Source of the DNA: Gossypium raimondii
Taxonomy: Eukaryota > Streptophyta > Magnoliopsida > Malvales > Malvaceae
NCBI RefSeq assembly: GCF_025698545.1
Contig: NC_068569.1
Location: 8,928,001 to 8,992,000 of the forward strand
DNA: 64,000 nucleotides
Reading direction: 5' to 3'
Shown: piece by piece, positions 11,701 to 24,978 of the stretch
How the letters are laid out: each line of letters opens with the position of its first letter
Position numbering within the stretch: the stretch's first letter is position 1
Notes under the pieces: model-generated
What the model saw: only the letters and a program-made list of their open reading frames with translations
What the model was told of the DNA's origin: nothing
Databases searched by the model: none
Position numbers and translations under genes: made by a program

Positions 11701-14700
11701 GAAAGGCTAGATTTTGTATTTCCATTTAAATAATCTTCTTGACCTTAATTTGTTTGTCATTTGGCATTGTGCATTGTTAAAGGCTTGTTGTCAGTATTTC
11801 ATAATTTTCCTTATAATTTTCCCATCCATTAATTTTTGGTTTTCTATAATTCTTTAATATTGTCTCAAGTTCCCATCTGCAGTTTAATATATTGATTATG
11901 TAATCCACACATCATTATCTATCAAACTAAAGCAGTAGAGACAAGATTGTGAAATATTAAAACCAGTGCAACCAGCTCATGATATTGTTATGATGAAAGT
12001 ACTTGCTGTGCATTTTTCTTAGTCATTTAAATGAATAAACTCATTTAACAATCTTGTGCTTTTCCATGACAGAAATAAGAATATTATTTATCTTTTGTAA
12101 TTAAATTATCTTTGAAAGGCTGTATGAGAATATGTATGTAAGCAAACTCTAATTGCACTGGTATTCCATTTTCATTTTTGTGAAAACATGTTTATTTTTC
12201 TAGTCAAATGCCTAGATGATGGTTCTTGTCTTTAGATTTCAAGGTTGGAACTTATTTCTTTTCTTCTTCCAAATATTTTTAGGAAGATCTATACTATCCA
12301 CATCCTCTGGTTCAGGATATTCTTTGGGCATCTCTCCACTATTTATATGAGCCTATGCTTAAATACTGGCCTTGTAAAAGCTTGAGGGAGAAAGCTTTAC
12401 AGATTGTCATGCAGCATATACACTATGAAGATGAGAATACCCGGTATATATGCATAGGGCCTGTGAATAAGGTAAGCCTGGAGAATGATTGCACATGATC
12501 TTAGATTTTGATATAGAAGAAAGCATGTAGTTGTTATTTCGCTTTAGCAATCAATGAAGGGGAGGGAATCTGTAAACGTTCATATCACTTTACTAAGATT
12601 AGGTTGCTTCTTCAGTATGGCAAAGCTCTGGAGTGATGCTTAGGAGGTCATGAATCTTATCCATCTCTTCACTCCAAGGAGTTTCTGATTTCCTAGAACT
12701 TGTATTCTGCAGGTCTTGAATATGCTTTGTTGTTGGGTGGAAGATCCATATTCAGAGTCATTCAAACTGCATCTACCTAGAATCTTAGATTATTTGTGGA
12801 TAGCTGAAGATGGCATGAAGATGCAGGTGCTGAACAATACTGGCTTTTCTGATTCTTAAATTTACATCATTGTACTCATCTAGTTCCTTTCTTGTCTTAT
12901 TGCAGTTCTAAGAATGGTACTTTCTGGTTTTAATTTATTATATTTTTGAACTATGCTAGGGAAAAGATATTTTGCTGTGCAAGAAATTGTGCTTGATTCT
13001 CATATATCTTAATTTCTTATGATTTCATTTCAGGGTTATAATGGAAGTCAATTATGGGATACTGCTTTTGCTATTCAAGCTATTATTTCTACTGGTCTTG
13101 CTGACGAATATGGTTCAGTTTTAAGAAAAGCACATGATTTCTTAAAATATTCCCAGGTTTCATTTATGAAGTCTTTTAATCATTGTTGTATCATTGACCA
13201 TAATTTCCTCAACTTGATTAGGTTTCTGTGTTTTCAGGTGTTAGAAAATTGCCCTGGGGATCTAAATTTCTGGTATCGTCATATTTCAAAGGGTGCTTGG
13301 CCATTCTCAACTGCAGATCATGGATGGCCCATCTCAGACTGCACATCAGAGGGGCTGAAGGTACAAATAATGAAAAACCTCTAGGAGACTCTAAAGTCTA
13401 AAATATTTTAGATTTGAGTAATAATGATTTCCACGTACAGGCTGCATTATTACTATCAACACTACCAGCAGCAACAGCTGGGGAGCCATTAAATGTGATT
13501 TGGCTATATGATGCTGTTAATGTTATCCTTTCCCTACAGGTAAATTGGATGCTACATTGGTTTAGTATTTAAATTCTTCTAAGAAGTTCTGGTGGGTTTA
13601 GTGAATTAGTAATTGGTCACCACTGGCGTTACAAATGGAGGAAACCTCAAAATGAGGCTGATACAGTGTTAAGAGGTATAATGTTTTGTGATTTTTTAGT
13701 AATTAGGTATAACAGAAGAGCTTGGTTCGTGTAATTATGCCAAGCCAATCCTATTTGGATATTGTAGCCTTTATTTGTGGTATTTAAATGTTCGTTTCAA
13801 TAGCTGCTACCTAGTGGACCACCTAGTTTAAGCAAGAAGGTTTTACCATGATATCAGAAAAGCTTGTGATCACTTTGATATTTGTGGATCTTTTTCCCCC
13901 TAGTGGATTAATATTTAGAGATGCTTAAGTTTGATGCCTTGCAAGTTGCACCTCCATAATCTGTCCTTTTCTCATAGAAACTATTTTCTAATGAGACTAC
14001 ATGTCCTTGATAATGTAGTTTATTCCTTTTACTATGAGCCTTCTCTTCTTCTTTTCTTAGCTTTGTAAATAACTAATACCAATGAAACCTTTTGTTGCCT
14101 TTTAGTTGCCTTTTTGCTAAAGGAAGATAGGTCCTGAGTTTGGGTTTAGGCATCTTATTCTTTGTTCTTTCTCATTAAAACTATTATCCAATGAGCTTAC
14201 CAGTCCCTGCTAATGTGATATATTCCTTTTATTTTGAGCCTTATACTTAGCTCTGAAAATGACTTAAAGAGTCTTAATGGTATTGTAACCTAGTGTTGCG
14301 TTTTTCACTAAAGGAAGATGGGTCCTAGGTTTTGATTTAGGCACCAGAGTTTGGAAATGTCACCTCCCATTATGCAACATATTTAATGATCTAAAGGGAA
14401 AAGAAAAGCCTGAATAGTCTTAGGCAACTATGTCAAGACAAAAATTTGACATAATATGAAAGAAAAGGATAGAACTTGGTTTCAAGCAGATAGATATCAC
14501 CATAGATAGTTCTTGATAGTAATCTCTGTTTATTGCCTGAGATTTATCTGTTTCTGAAACAAATTGAAATTGAAAATTTTTCAACATGGATGTCATTTAT
14601 TCACTTATAAATACAATAAAACCCTATAAAACAATATTTTTCTGACTAAAAAATTATTATAAAGAGTTTATTTAATTATAACTAAATGAATAAATTATTC

Positions 14701-17700
14701 ATTTATTGATAAATTTATAAAGAATTTTATGTTTTCAATCCTTATACATGTGTATCAATTTTTGTTATTTCCTTTTACCAAAATACATGAATGATCTATA
14801 AATTCTAAACACTAGATAGAGACAACAATTAATCTTTACTTATGAAACCATTCGCTAAGCATGAAAAGAATTAGTGAATCTCCTCTGTGCAGTGCGAAGC
14901 TAATTATTAGATTCAATTTGGTTTAGGTAGAAAGAACATACAATTAAATGTAGATGCATTTTTTAGAAATCTTAAATGAGAAGTAAAATTAAAGTGAAAA
15001 TTTTCCTCATAGCATTATATGAACTTTCATGTATTTTATTATCTTATGCATTCAATGAGGTTATTGTTTTAATGCACTGGTATTGTTTTAATGCACTGGT
15101 TCGAGCCAGGACTTTGAGATTCTACTAATTAATAAAAATTATTAGTTTACCTAATATTCATTTATCAAGATTTTATTATAGTACACACTAGTGAATTGCC
15201 AGCATTACCTCGATACACTTACTTTGTGTCAGTTTAATGGGACATATCTGAAATCTGGTTATACAAAATTTCTCTTAAATTTGACTAGATTTTGGATCAC
15301 TGCAGAATGCTGATGGTGGTTTTGCAACATATGAATTGACAAGATCCTATCAGTGGTTGGAGGTAACTACTTGACAAGTACATGGCTTTGTCAATTTTCT
15401 CTCTTTACATCAAGCAAACGCAAACGCAAAAGCCATACACACACAAACAAATAAAGATACAAATACACGAACAGGCATACACATTATCAACTGAAAGTCG
15501 AAAAGGTGAATCAGAAAAGAAAATGTGGTTTTAACCAAAAAATAATAGCCAAAGCTACTAAAGAATAAAAAGAGAAATAAAATTGTAAACAATGAAGCAG
15601 TAAAAACAATGATGTTAGTCTATCTGGGAATAAAAATTGTAAAAACAAAGTATAATAGCTGACTTACCATAATTTTACAAACAAGAGAGAACAAGAAAGT
15701 ACCCTATATAATTTATTGAACTGGATGGAGAAAGACTGATTCTTGAAATGAAAGATGGAGTTAACATAGCTCTAATATACTGTATCTAAGGTTTAGTGCT
15801 TGCTTTCTTATTATTAGTTGTTATGACAACAATTTAACCTTCATAATTGTCGTAAGCATCTTGTAAGGTGGCCAGTATAATTGCACTATTTCGTTTTTCT
15901 CCTATTTTCAGTTAATCAACCCTGCTGAAACTTTTGGTGACATAGTTATCGATTACCCGTAAGGTCCCAGCATACTTCATTTTCTTCTCAAGACATTTTT
16001 ATTTAACTGAATTACATTCTGATTTGATGTTTATGGACTGGCAACATAGATATGTTGAATGTACCTCGGCAGCCATTCAGGCACTAGCCTCATTCAAGAA
16101 ATTATATCCTGAGCATAGGACAGAAGATATTCAAAATTGTATTGGTAGAGCTGTGGAGTTTATAGAAAAGATGCAAGCAGAAGATGGCTCTTGGTTTGTT
16201 TATATAGTATTCTGTGATCTATAATTCTTCATAATTACTTTTATGTACATATTCTGCTACTTTTATCACTTCTTCAACATGGCTGACTCTGTAGCTTTTG
16301 CTGAAGAACTTGCATTTTGCTGTCATTCTTAAATTACTTTTACTCAGTAATGGAGATTTTGATAGGTATGGATCCTGGGGCATCTGCTTCAGTTACGCTG
16401 GATGGTTTGGAATAAAGGGGCTATCAGCTGCTGGTAGAACATACAAGAACAGTTCTCATATTCGTAAAGCATGTGATTTTTTTTTGTCCAAAGAGCTTGT
16501 AACAGGTGGTTGGGGAGAGAGCTACTTATCATGCCAGAACAAGGTTTTGATCCATCATTTTTGGAATTTCCTTGCGTGTTCTTTGATAGGCCTGTCTGAC
16601 TTTGTGGAATCTCACTTCGAATTTACTAATTATGCTCTAAATATATAGTAGTTCTAGTTCATTTGGCTCAGCTTCAAGAGAAAAAAGAAAAGAAAAATAA
16701 TAGTCCAATTGGATTGAACCTCAAACCAATTAAGCTAAATTTATTTGAAAAACACATTGAACAGGTCAAAGATTCGGTTGGGTCATTTTATTTGTAGGCT
16801 CTGCATATCCAGTTACTATTCTAGACATAAGGGGGATTCAGACGGGTGTATGGTTAAAAGTTGAACTGGAATGAATCTGCCTTTTCACAAAAAATTTGAG
16901 ACGAGCTATAACTTCTAGTGTCTAGTTGTGTAAAGTGTCAATGATCTTTCTGAAGTTATTTTCTTGGATTTTCTCAAATTCCAATTCATCTGAATTGCTT
17001 GGTAAGGACTGCATGTTTGATAACATTCCTGTAAGTTACTAATGAGACTATTGGTAGGGACTACATGCTAAATAAGAAAAAAGTGTCTGAACAATGAGAA
17101 GAAGCTTTCTTTTAGTTATATTGAGCTAGTAATAGTTTTGATTTGTATAGTTTTTCAACATTTCATTTCTTGAAGAGTGTTTATTAAATGTAGAATTCTA
17201 AGGGCTGTCTTGAAGTTGTTGATGATTTGATGGATTATTTTGAGATACATTTTGTTGGCACTTACCTCTTTCCTTAAATGGAAGTATCTGATTGAGAACC
17301 ATCAATGTTAGAAATTCAGATTCCTAGTACACTGCATTAGACAAGACTATTGCACTAATTATCGGGATGATTCATGTTTCTACTTTCCTTGCGTGTAGCG
17401 TTAAACTTCTTGTTTGTTTCACTAGGTTTATACAAATCTTGAGGGTAACCGGCCGCATATTGTTAATACCAGTTGGACCATGTTGGCTCTTATAGAAGCT
17501 GGGCAGGTATGTATAACTTCTCATTGGTTAATGTTCTACAGAATTCAGGATGTATGATAACGTTGTATGGCGCTGTTTTTGTGTGTTAAACGTGCTGATT
17601 CAGTGTACATACTTTTAAGCGTTAACGAATGTTTCAGCTTACATGTCATTGACCTGACCTTTTTGGTTTTGTAACAAAAGGCTGAGAGAGATCCAACACC

Positions 17701-18162
17701 TTTGCACCGCGCTGCAAAGATATTAATTAACTCTCAAATGGAGGATGGAGATTTTCCTCAAGAGGTAAATACAGTAGGTTTTATGTGTTTGTGTTAAAGA
17801 TCAGTGAAGAAAACTGTGCCTGGACCAAATAATATAAATCATGTTTGTCTAAGAAAATTAGAAGTAATTATGTTTCTTCAGTGCTTAATTTCCAAATATT
17901 AAATGCCTGTCATGGTTTAGTTGTCTGCAAGTACAAAATGATCGGGTAAGACTAAACAAAACCTTCTGCCTGTTTAATGGAATTACAAAGAGAAAATTAT
18001 AACTAATGCATCGCGTTGCTGATTGGTTTTACCATTTCCCGGCCACAGGAGATCATGGGAGTGTTCAATAAGAACTGTATGATCAGCTATTCAGCGTATC
18101 GGAACATTTTCCCGATCTGGGCCCTCGGAGAATATCATTGCCGGGTGTTGCAGGCCCCCTGA
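8715..18162 (+). CDS. Cycloartenol-synthase-type oxidosqualene cyclase
   Basis: Eighteen exons: 8715-8924, 9292-9477, 9785-9874, 10174-10368, 10470-10554, 10974-11140, 12283-12471, 12713-12826, 13034-13156, 13238-13360, 13441-13539, 15306-15362, 15912-15958, 16050-16193, 16366-16543, 17426-17506, 17681-17764, 18049-18162. They splice to 761 residues, normal for the family, with no internal stop. CAS hallmarks: MWRLKIA start, MWCHCR (258-263), [12 protein letters not shown] with Tyr414, and His481 and Ile485 before the catalytic Asp487. These match the Arabidopsis CAS1 trio Y410/H477/I481 with a constant offset of 4. The expected reaction is cyclisation of 2,3-oxidosqualene to cycloartenol on the ER membrane. 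Oddities: the catalytic motif is DCTSE (487-491) instead of DCTAE, YAGWFG replaces the usual YGTWFG (620-625), and intron 3 has a GC donor. It could be the sterol enzyme or a diverged paralogue. The in-frame GTG at 8643 was not used as start. Confidence 0.93.
13971..14344 (+). repeat. Tandem duplication inside CAS-type intron 11
   Basis: Two diverged units of about 180 bp (13971-14154 and 14171-14344) share the same order of blocks: CTCAT.AAAACTATT, TATTCCTTTTA, GAGCCTT, CTAAAGGAAGATGGGTCCT and TTTAGGCA. They lie within the 1.77-kb intron 13540-15305 and do not touch coding sequence. Confidence 0.7.
15063..15100 (+). repeat. Short 19-bp tandem duplication in CAS-type intron 11
   Basis: The word TATTGTTTTAATGCACTGG occurs twice head to tail. 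It is followed by GGTTCGAGCC, which looks like a tRNA T-arm by chance only. Confidence 0.8.
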
Positions 18163-19422
18163 GATTATCCCGCCATTCATAATATGGTCAGATGACCTTT
18201 TTATCATTCACAACATTTTATTTTTGTTAAAAAAGAAAACCCATTTGACATCAATGAAATATGAAGGCTTTTTGTGGGGGCAATGTAGGGTTTCGATTCG
18301 AGAACTAGTGTAATTACATTACGCTAAAAGATCTCCTTGTAAAATTACCCACGATGTGGTTCGATTATAGTGGGTTACATTTATGATCAAATATCCCAAA
18401 GGTTACATATTGACATCTCAATGGTGTATTCATTTGTTCCTACATGATTGTTTTACGTGGTGAAATAATTAACACTACTTTGATGTAATTTTTGTTAATC
18501 TAATCATTCAAATTCATCATCATGATAAAATATTAAAAAAAACTTACATTAATATTTTAATTAAAATAATTAATAATATTAAAATTTAAATTAATTAAAG
18601 ACATTTTAAAAGTAAAAATGTCGAAAATTGAAATATATAAATTCAATTTAGATAACTGTGAAATTTTGACTTGTGAATCAAATACTTCTTCAATGTATGT
18701 TCCACCACAAAATTTACAAAGAATGCTGACGTGATTAGTTATTCAACTAATTCATTTAGAAATTCTGCATAAGTGTTAGAGTTAATTTACTTGACTGAAA
18801 TAATATTGAAATATTTGATTATAAAAATTAATTACGCTTTTCATAAATTTGAAATTTAGTTTTTATATTTTTATTTTCAGGACTTATTTATTTTTAGATT
18901 TTAAATTTCAAGTGCAATTGTTATTTTGTCAACACTTTTAAAATTATTTTGTTAAATTTAAATTTATTATAATGTTATTTTTAATTATATTACTACCAAG
19001 TGATTTTATTTTATTTTAAAATGTCACATCAACCATAAATAGATTTAATATTGGATCTAAATTTTAAAATGTGAAAAGAAAAGAACTAAATTCTTAAAAA
19101 TAAAAATTATACTGACGAAAACCAAATTTGTGAAGAATACAATATGCATACTTTAACCCCAATATATATATATATATATCAAAATTTGAGATATTATATC
19201 AAGATGTAAGAAATTTATTATAATTTAGAAAGTACCAGTATCACAATGAATATAGTACGGAGGAAGTTTATCCTTAAGATTTAAAGATGAAGAAAGAAGA
19301 AGAGAGAAACAACAAGGGAAGGAATAGCAGTGAAATGGTTTGCTTTGCTTGTTTGAGAGAGCTAAGACTGTGATGTCTTAATTATTGAAATTGCTGAAGA
19401 GAAAATAAGTTGCATGTTGGGA
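18163..19422. other. Intergenic region between convergent OSC and P450 genes
   Basis: 1.26 kb of AT-rich DNA separating the two 3' ends, with a (TA)n run near 19161-19180. It must hold both 3' UTRs and polyadenylation sites. No other feature is seen. Confidence 0.6.
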
Positions 19423-21814
19423 TTAATGGGGAAGGAGGCGAACAGGGAGTCCTTTAGCAGGCATGGGGAGTGGATCCACTATTATCATCTCATCAGGTAT
19501 CAGCTTTTCCCAGTTAAACCTTTTGATTACATTGTGCATGAAAACCAGTATCTCCAGACGAGCGTACTCTTTCCCAGGACACATCCTTGGTCCTCCTCCG
19601 AAGGGGACAAATGTGTAAGGAGCTGGTCCACTGCCTTCGAATCTTGCAGGCTCGAACTTCTCTGGCTCAGGGAAGCACTCGGGGTTTTTGTGGGTTGAAT
19701 TCACATTCCAATGCAACTGTTCCAGTTCCAGTAAATCATTTTAGTTGCTGATCATGGAATTTTATACATAGAGAGAGAGTGTGTTAAGATTTCACAAGAG
19801 AAAAAAAGAAGGAACCTTCCAGCCCTTGGGAATGGAGAAACCAGCGAAGGTGAAGTCGGTGATGGCCTCTCTGAAAGCACCCTGAAGCGGAGGCGCAAGT
19901 CTCATCACTTCGCAGGCTACGTTCCATGAATATTTCATCTTTTTTATGTCTTCCCAGTTTAGCATCTCCCCTTCTTTCTTTGATCTTGCTATCTCCATTT
20001 GTTCTGCCACACGTACCCTTTGTCACACTTTTTTACTCTCTTGCCCTAATCTAAACAACTCCCACTTCATATGTTTTTTCCATACTTACCAAGTTAATCC
20101 CTTATCTATCTATTATTTCTTGAGTTAATGTTGTGACTTAATCACACAGTTACTTTACAAAATAATAAACATTATTTTTCTATTTATAAAAAAATTAATA
20201 CCCTATATTTCATGCGATTTCAACCTTAATTTTACAATTTCATTCACACCATCAACAAATAATAACATGGCACATCTTCATTAAATTAAACATAAAATAT
20301 GAAAGACTTGTAAATCAATATATAAACATGATTAAGTATTGAACGTAAATATTATAAATAAATATTAATAATCCTCAAATTTAGAATTATGGGTTTAAGG
20401 GTTTAGGTATAAGATTTTAATATTTATTTATGTTCAAGTAAAATTATTAGTATTTATTTATAAGTCCTCTACTATTTTTTGTTTTACTTGATGATAATGC
20501 ATAGAATTTTGATATTTTAAAATAATTTACATGGCTGCATAAACTAAGCTAAACTTTGGAGTTTATTCTCAGTTTTATTGAATTGGTTGGGTAACTAGAG
20601 TACCGATTAAACCAATGAAAACGAAATGCTTTAACTTGGCTATTTCGTTGCTATATGGATTGCAATTAATTTTTCCATGCTGATATGATAATTTTCCAAA
20701 ATTGTTTTACGTGGCTAAAAATCAATGGATACGAAAGGAATGGAAGGGAAAAAAACAAAGAAACAAACAAGTAATCTGTTTTTCCACGACACTTAACCAA
20801 AGTGTTAATTTCTTTCTTGCATGGGGAAAAAGAACCAGATTAATAAAGGGTTTAGAAAATCACACCTTTGTAAACCTCGTTGTAGATGTTAGGAAGCTCA
20901 GCAAGATACTTGACAATGAAAGTAACGGTAGCACTGGCAGTATCGTGACCACCAATCAGCAAACCCAGGATCCTATCAGCAATGTTCAATTCATTCAAGT
21001 ACTGCCCCTTCTCATCGGTTGCAAGCAACATGTGGGACAATATATCTTGGTCTGGGGTTGCTTTATTTTCTGCGAGATCCATCTTTCTTTGCTTGATGAT
21101 CGCCATCAACTCCTTCCTGGTGGTTTCAGCAGCATTGATAGCTCGCCGGAAAGGTGTTCCCGGTAAGTCAATGGGGACGGTAATGATTCCGGCGGCTAAA
21201 GCATTGAAAAGGTCGGCTAATTTAGATACATGGACGGGGTCTTCTATGCTTAGAAACACTTTGCAAGCCACCCAAAAGGTGTATCTTTTGGCAAGTGGGA
21301 ACACTGTTATTTCTTGCTTGCCTTCCCAACTGGCTTCGAAGTGTCTTTGGGCAATCATATCCATCATCCCTATGTATCTTTGCAAGGCTTCTGGTTTTAG
21401 GAAATTAGGCAGCATTTTCCTCATCTTGATCGACTCTTCTTTCGAACTCGTTTGCGTTGAAGAAGGGAAAATCTTGTTCACGGAATCCGGCCACCACGAA
21501 GTGACGAGCTTGTTTTCGTTGGAGAACAAGAATTTGTTACCGACAGCCCCGCATACGACGGCCATGGGTTCTCCGAATATCGAAGTTTTGAAGACTTGCG
21601 AAGAGTATTTGGCCATTCTATCTTTTAAGAACTTCTCGGGGTGACCCCTTCGACCTGTTAAGAGGTACTCGATGCTTTCACCGATGTATGGAAATCCCAT
21701 CCTGCCGGGCGGAAGGTTAGGGTTCGAGGCATAATTAGATTTTTTGTAGAATATAAGGAATGCAAGAGACAGTAGTGGGAAGAAGGTTGCAAAGAAAAGT
21801 AGGATGGGATCCAT
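19423..21814 (-). CDS. CYP716A-type cytochrome P450 (probable amyrin C-28 oxidase)
   Basis: Exons 21814-20866, 20003-19816 and 19716-19423 splice to 476 residues, complete for a CYP716. An N-terminal ER anchor (about 4-23) is followed by [13 protein letters not shown]. Motifs: [13 protein letters not shown] in the B-C region, I-helix GGHDT (288-292), K-helix EVMR (348-351), FEPARFEG (400-407) and heme loop [10 protein letters not shown] (418-427) with Cys425 as iron ligand. The C-terminus PAKGLPVRL is typical. The blocks [27 protein letters not shown] and [16 protein letters not shown] match what I recall of grapevine-type CYP716A enzymes. Those oxidise C-28 of beta-amyrin, alpha-amyrin and lupeol to the acids in three steps. 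Its position between two OSC genes fits. Substrate and regiochemistry are inferred, not shown. It is convergent with the CAS-type gene. Confidence 0.93.
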
Positions 21815-24800
21815 GTTTGTTTGTTGACGATCAAATTTGGTTTTGATTTCTTTTAGATATTTGCATATGGAAATGATCTAGCAAGAGTATATATATATAT
21901 AGGCAAGCCTATGTGCAGATTCTTCACTAAACAGCATATGATAGGATCTTTTAGTCTCACTAAATAGTACAATTCATGAAAGCTTCACCTGGAACAAATT
22001 ATAAGCTTTATTCTTTTTTATGTTGCTTTCCTTTTGTTGCCGAAATGAACTTCACTCTTGGATCCATGAAACTGCTAATTAACTTATGGAACAGACACAG
22101 AACGGAATAAGTTGAGGATTTATATACATATATATATATATATTTAAATAATCCAGTTGAAGTGTCGTCATTTGTTTTTTTCTTTAGTAAATTACACTAA
22201 TATCTTTAAATTCTTAGTGGGTTTATATTTTGATCATTCAACTTTAAAAGTTACAAAATCATCATTGAACTATTCAAAATAAATTTTGATAAATATTTAT
22301 CTAGATGCATTTAAATTTGGACGTCCATTTCTCAAAAATCATTCTAGATGTAATTTTTTTAACAATTTTATATATTTTAATTATATATCTATAAAATATC
22401 AAGATATTGTTATTGTTTTGAAATTAAAATATATAAAATATAAAATATAAAAAGTTTTTAATGAATCTAAACAGATTGTTTCAAATTCAAATGCATCTTA
22501 ACAGCAATTAGTCCAAATTCATTGTAGATGTTCTTTTAGTTCTTTTATAAATTTATAATTTTGAACTTTTTATATATGTATATATTTTTATAAACTTATA
22601 AAATAAATTTTTATTTATATATTATATGTTGTAAAATTTTATATATTTTCATAATATTATAGTCTTTTATATATTTTTAATTGTATGTATTTTATAAAAT
22701 TATATTATATATTTTTAAATAATAATAACAAAAATTGATATTTTATTAAAATTAAAAATATATAAATTTACTAAAAATACATCTTCATTCTTTATGTGAA
22801 AAATTATATTTTTTTATTAAATTATATATTTTTAAAGATTTTTAATTTATGTTCGTCGCATGTCATAATTGAGGGCTATTATACATCACCACCGATTGAT
22901 CATCAATGTTATGTCAGCAGTAGTAATTTGAGTAATGTAATTCAAATATATCAACTAAATAGTTTTAGAAAATTTTAGAGATAATCAACGATTAACTCTT
23001 AAGTTTTATATCTAACTTTTCAAAACTTTTACTGTATCATAGATATGTCATATAAGTAATGTGTTTTAGAATTTCATGTACTAATAATAAAAAATAAAAA
23101 ATAAATGCTGAATAATCAACCTTCAAAATCAAACGTGAAGTTAGGTTGAAATTTGAATCATTAATTTACTTTTATAGGTTATATTCTATCACTAGTGTGT
23201 CCTGAAGCATAAACTAACAAAATTAAATTCTATCACTATCAAGATTTGCTTACAGTTGTAATTAAAATTCCCTTTCACATTTGACTAATATAAATTAAAA
23301 CTTTGTTCTTCTCTTCTCTAGTCTTGTTCAATCTTTAAAATTAATGTCAAATTATATTCTATTTTCATCCATTCCTAAATTCTAAAATTTAAATTTAATA
23401 ACCTCAAGTTATACTTTTCCCACTTACAAGCACATATGTTTCAAATTTTAAAATTATTTTACTTATTTAATTAAAATTTTCTCTCTTGATGGGATATGTT
23501 ATGTAATAACATATAGGATTGGAGCTTCAAAATCAACCTCTTGGGGAAACTTAAAATCTTCAATGTACAGAATAATAAAAGATAGTTGTGACCTTTAAAA
23601 TCAGACCTCAAACTAACATTACAAATGTTGCTGATGAGATATGTTGTAGCATTCTTATAGTAAGATATTTTTTTGTAATAACTAGTATCTGATAAATAAA
23701 ATAATAAACAAATTAGAAATTTTTTTTTGCTTCAGTTAGCTATTTTTGTTGTCTTGGATTTTCTTTGTTAATGATTTTTCAATTCATTAATTTGAATTTA
23801 CAATAGTGAATTGGGCTAAGCTCAAATTTTGACATAATCCAAAAGTATTAACATAATTTGAGCAGTGTTGACATAACCTACCAAAATCTAGCTTAGAATC
23901 CAAAAGTATTATCTGCATTTCATGATAGAAATATAAAATGCATGTGCATTTCATGATGAAAGAATCAAAATTAAAAAACTAATCCACAACATTAAAACTA
24001 AAAGCAGAAAAATATGTCACTTGTTTTACTTCTATAGAAATAGCTGGAATTATACAAATATGGAAAGACATAGCAATTAGAAACCTTATGGTATATTTTC
24101 ATTCAAAAACAAAACTTATAGTAAATGAAGAAAGCTTATATCAATAAAATATGTCACTGTTTTAAAATTAGATCAATTGATCAAATTAATTGGATTGAGA
24201 ATCGATCTATTACTAGTAAAAATTCGCTTAAATTATAAATCAATAAAAAAATGTAATTAAACCACAAATCGATTATAAAAAAATTAAAAAAATTAATTAA
24301 ATCAATTTTCAAAAAAAAAAAAAGACCGAATAAGCTTAGGAAAGAAAACCACGGCCCAAAACCTTAAAATAGAAAATAATAATAAACAAAAGAGACCCGC
24401 CCACCCACCCACCCACTCATTACTTAAGCTAAAAAAAAGAGAAGAAAAGGTTTGACCCTGAGGGAATTGGAAAGCCAAGACTTGCAAAAAAGAAAAAACA
24501 CGTAGAACTGTGGAAATTCATATGAGAAAGAGAGTTTGAGGGACATGAAACATGGAAGATTGATAAATAGAAAAGTTGAGATTTGGTAAAAGTAATATTT
24601 AAAGGAAGATATTGGGAAAGTTTATTCTTTATTCGGTTTATGTTTTCTAACATTTTAATTTTTAATTTTATCAACAATGTTTTTATTTTCTACTTAAAAA
24701 ATTTAAAATTGCGTGTGGAGTTTTTTAAAAAAATTAATATTTTATTATTCTTGTTTAATTGAAAATTAGTTAAACCGTCCATTAGATCAAAAACTAATAA

Positions 24801-24978
24801 TATGACTAATTTAATCACGGATATGATTTTGATAAACAATTCTCAGCTTTAAAATCAAAGGTTGAATGTTACTGATGTGGTTTCTACTGGGTATTGTTTG
24901 ATGTTGTGATATGAGTAGTGTGCCGTTTGTGACACCATCCATCCTATAACTAACATACGCGTTGAAGAAACAAGAGAA
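21815..24978. other. AT-rich intergenic region upstream of CYP716A and downstream of ABCG
   Basis: 3.2 kb without recognisable coding sequence. It holds (TA)n runs near 21889 and 22123-22142. A repeat-like stretch at about 22200-22290 has the pattern GATCATTCAACTTTAAAAG followed by TTGAACTATTCAAAA, which I associate with dispersed cotton repeats. A (CCCA)n run lies near 24397-24418. Nothing else can be supported. Confidence 0.6.
21889..21902 (-). promoter_or_regulatory. TATA box of the CYP716A gene
   Basis: On the minus strand CCTATATATATATA lies 75-88 bp upstream of the ATG. This is the spacing expected for a TATA box with a short 5' UTR. The repeat nature makes the exact site uncertain. 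Confidence 0.55.

Noticed and set aside
15091-15115. GGTTCGAGCC resembling a tRNA T-arm
   Set aside because: No acceptor stem, D-arm or anticodon arm can be formed around it.
20391-20410. Telomere-like GGGTTTAAGGGTTTAGG
   Set aside because: There are only two degenerate units in AT-rich DNA, with no array.
20982-21644. 220-residue open frame on the plus strand
   Set aside because: It is antisense to exon 1 of the CYP716A gene and has no family resemblance.
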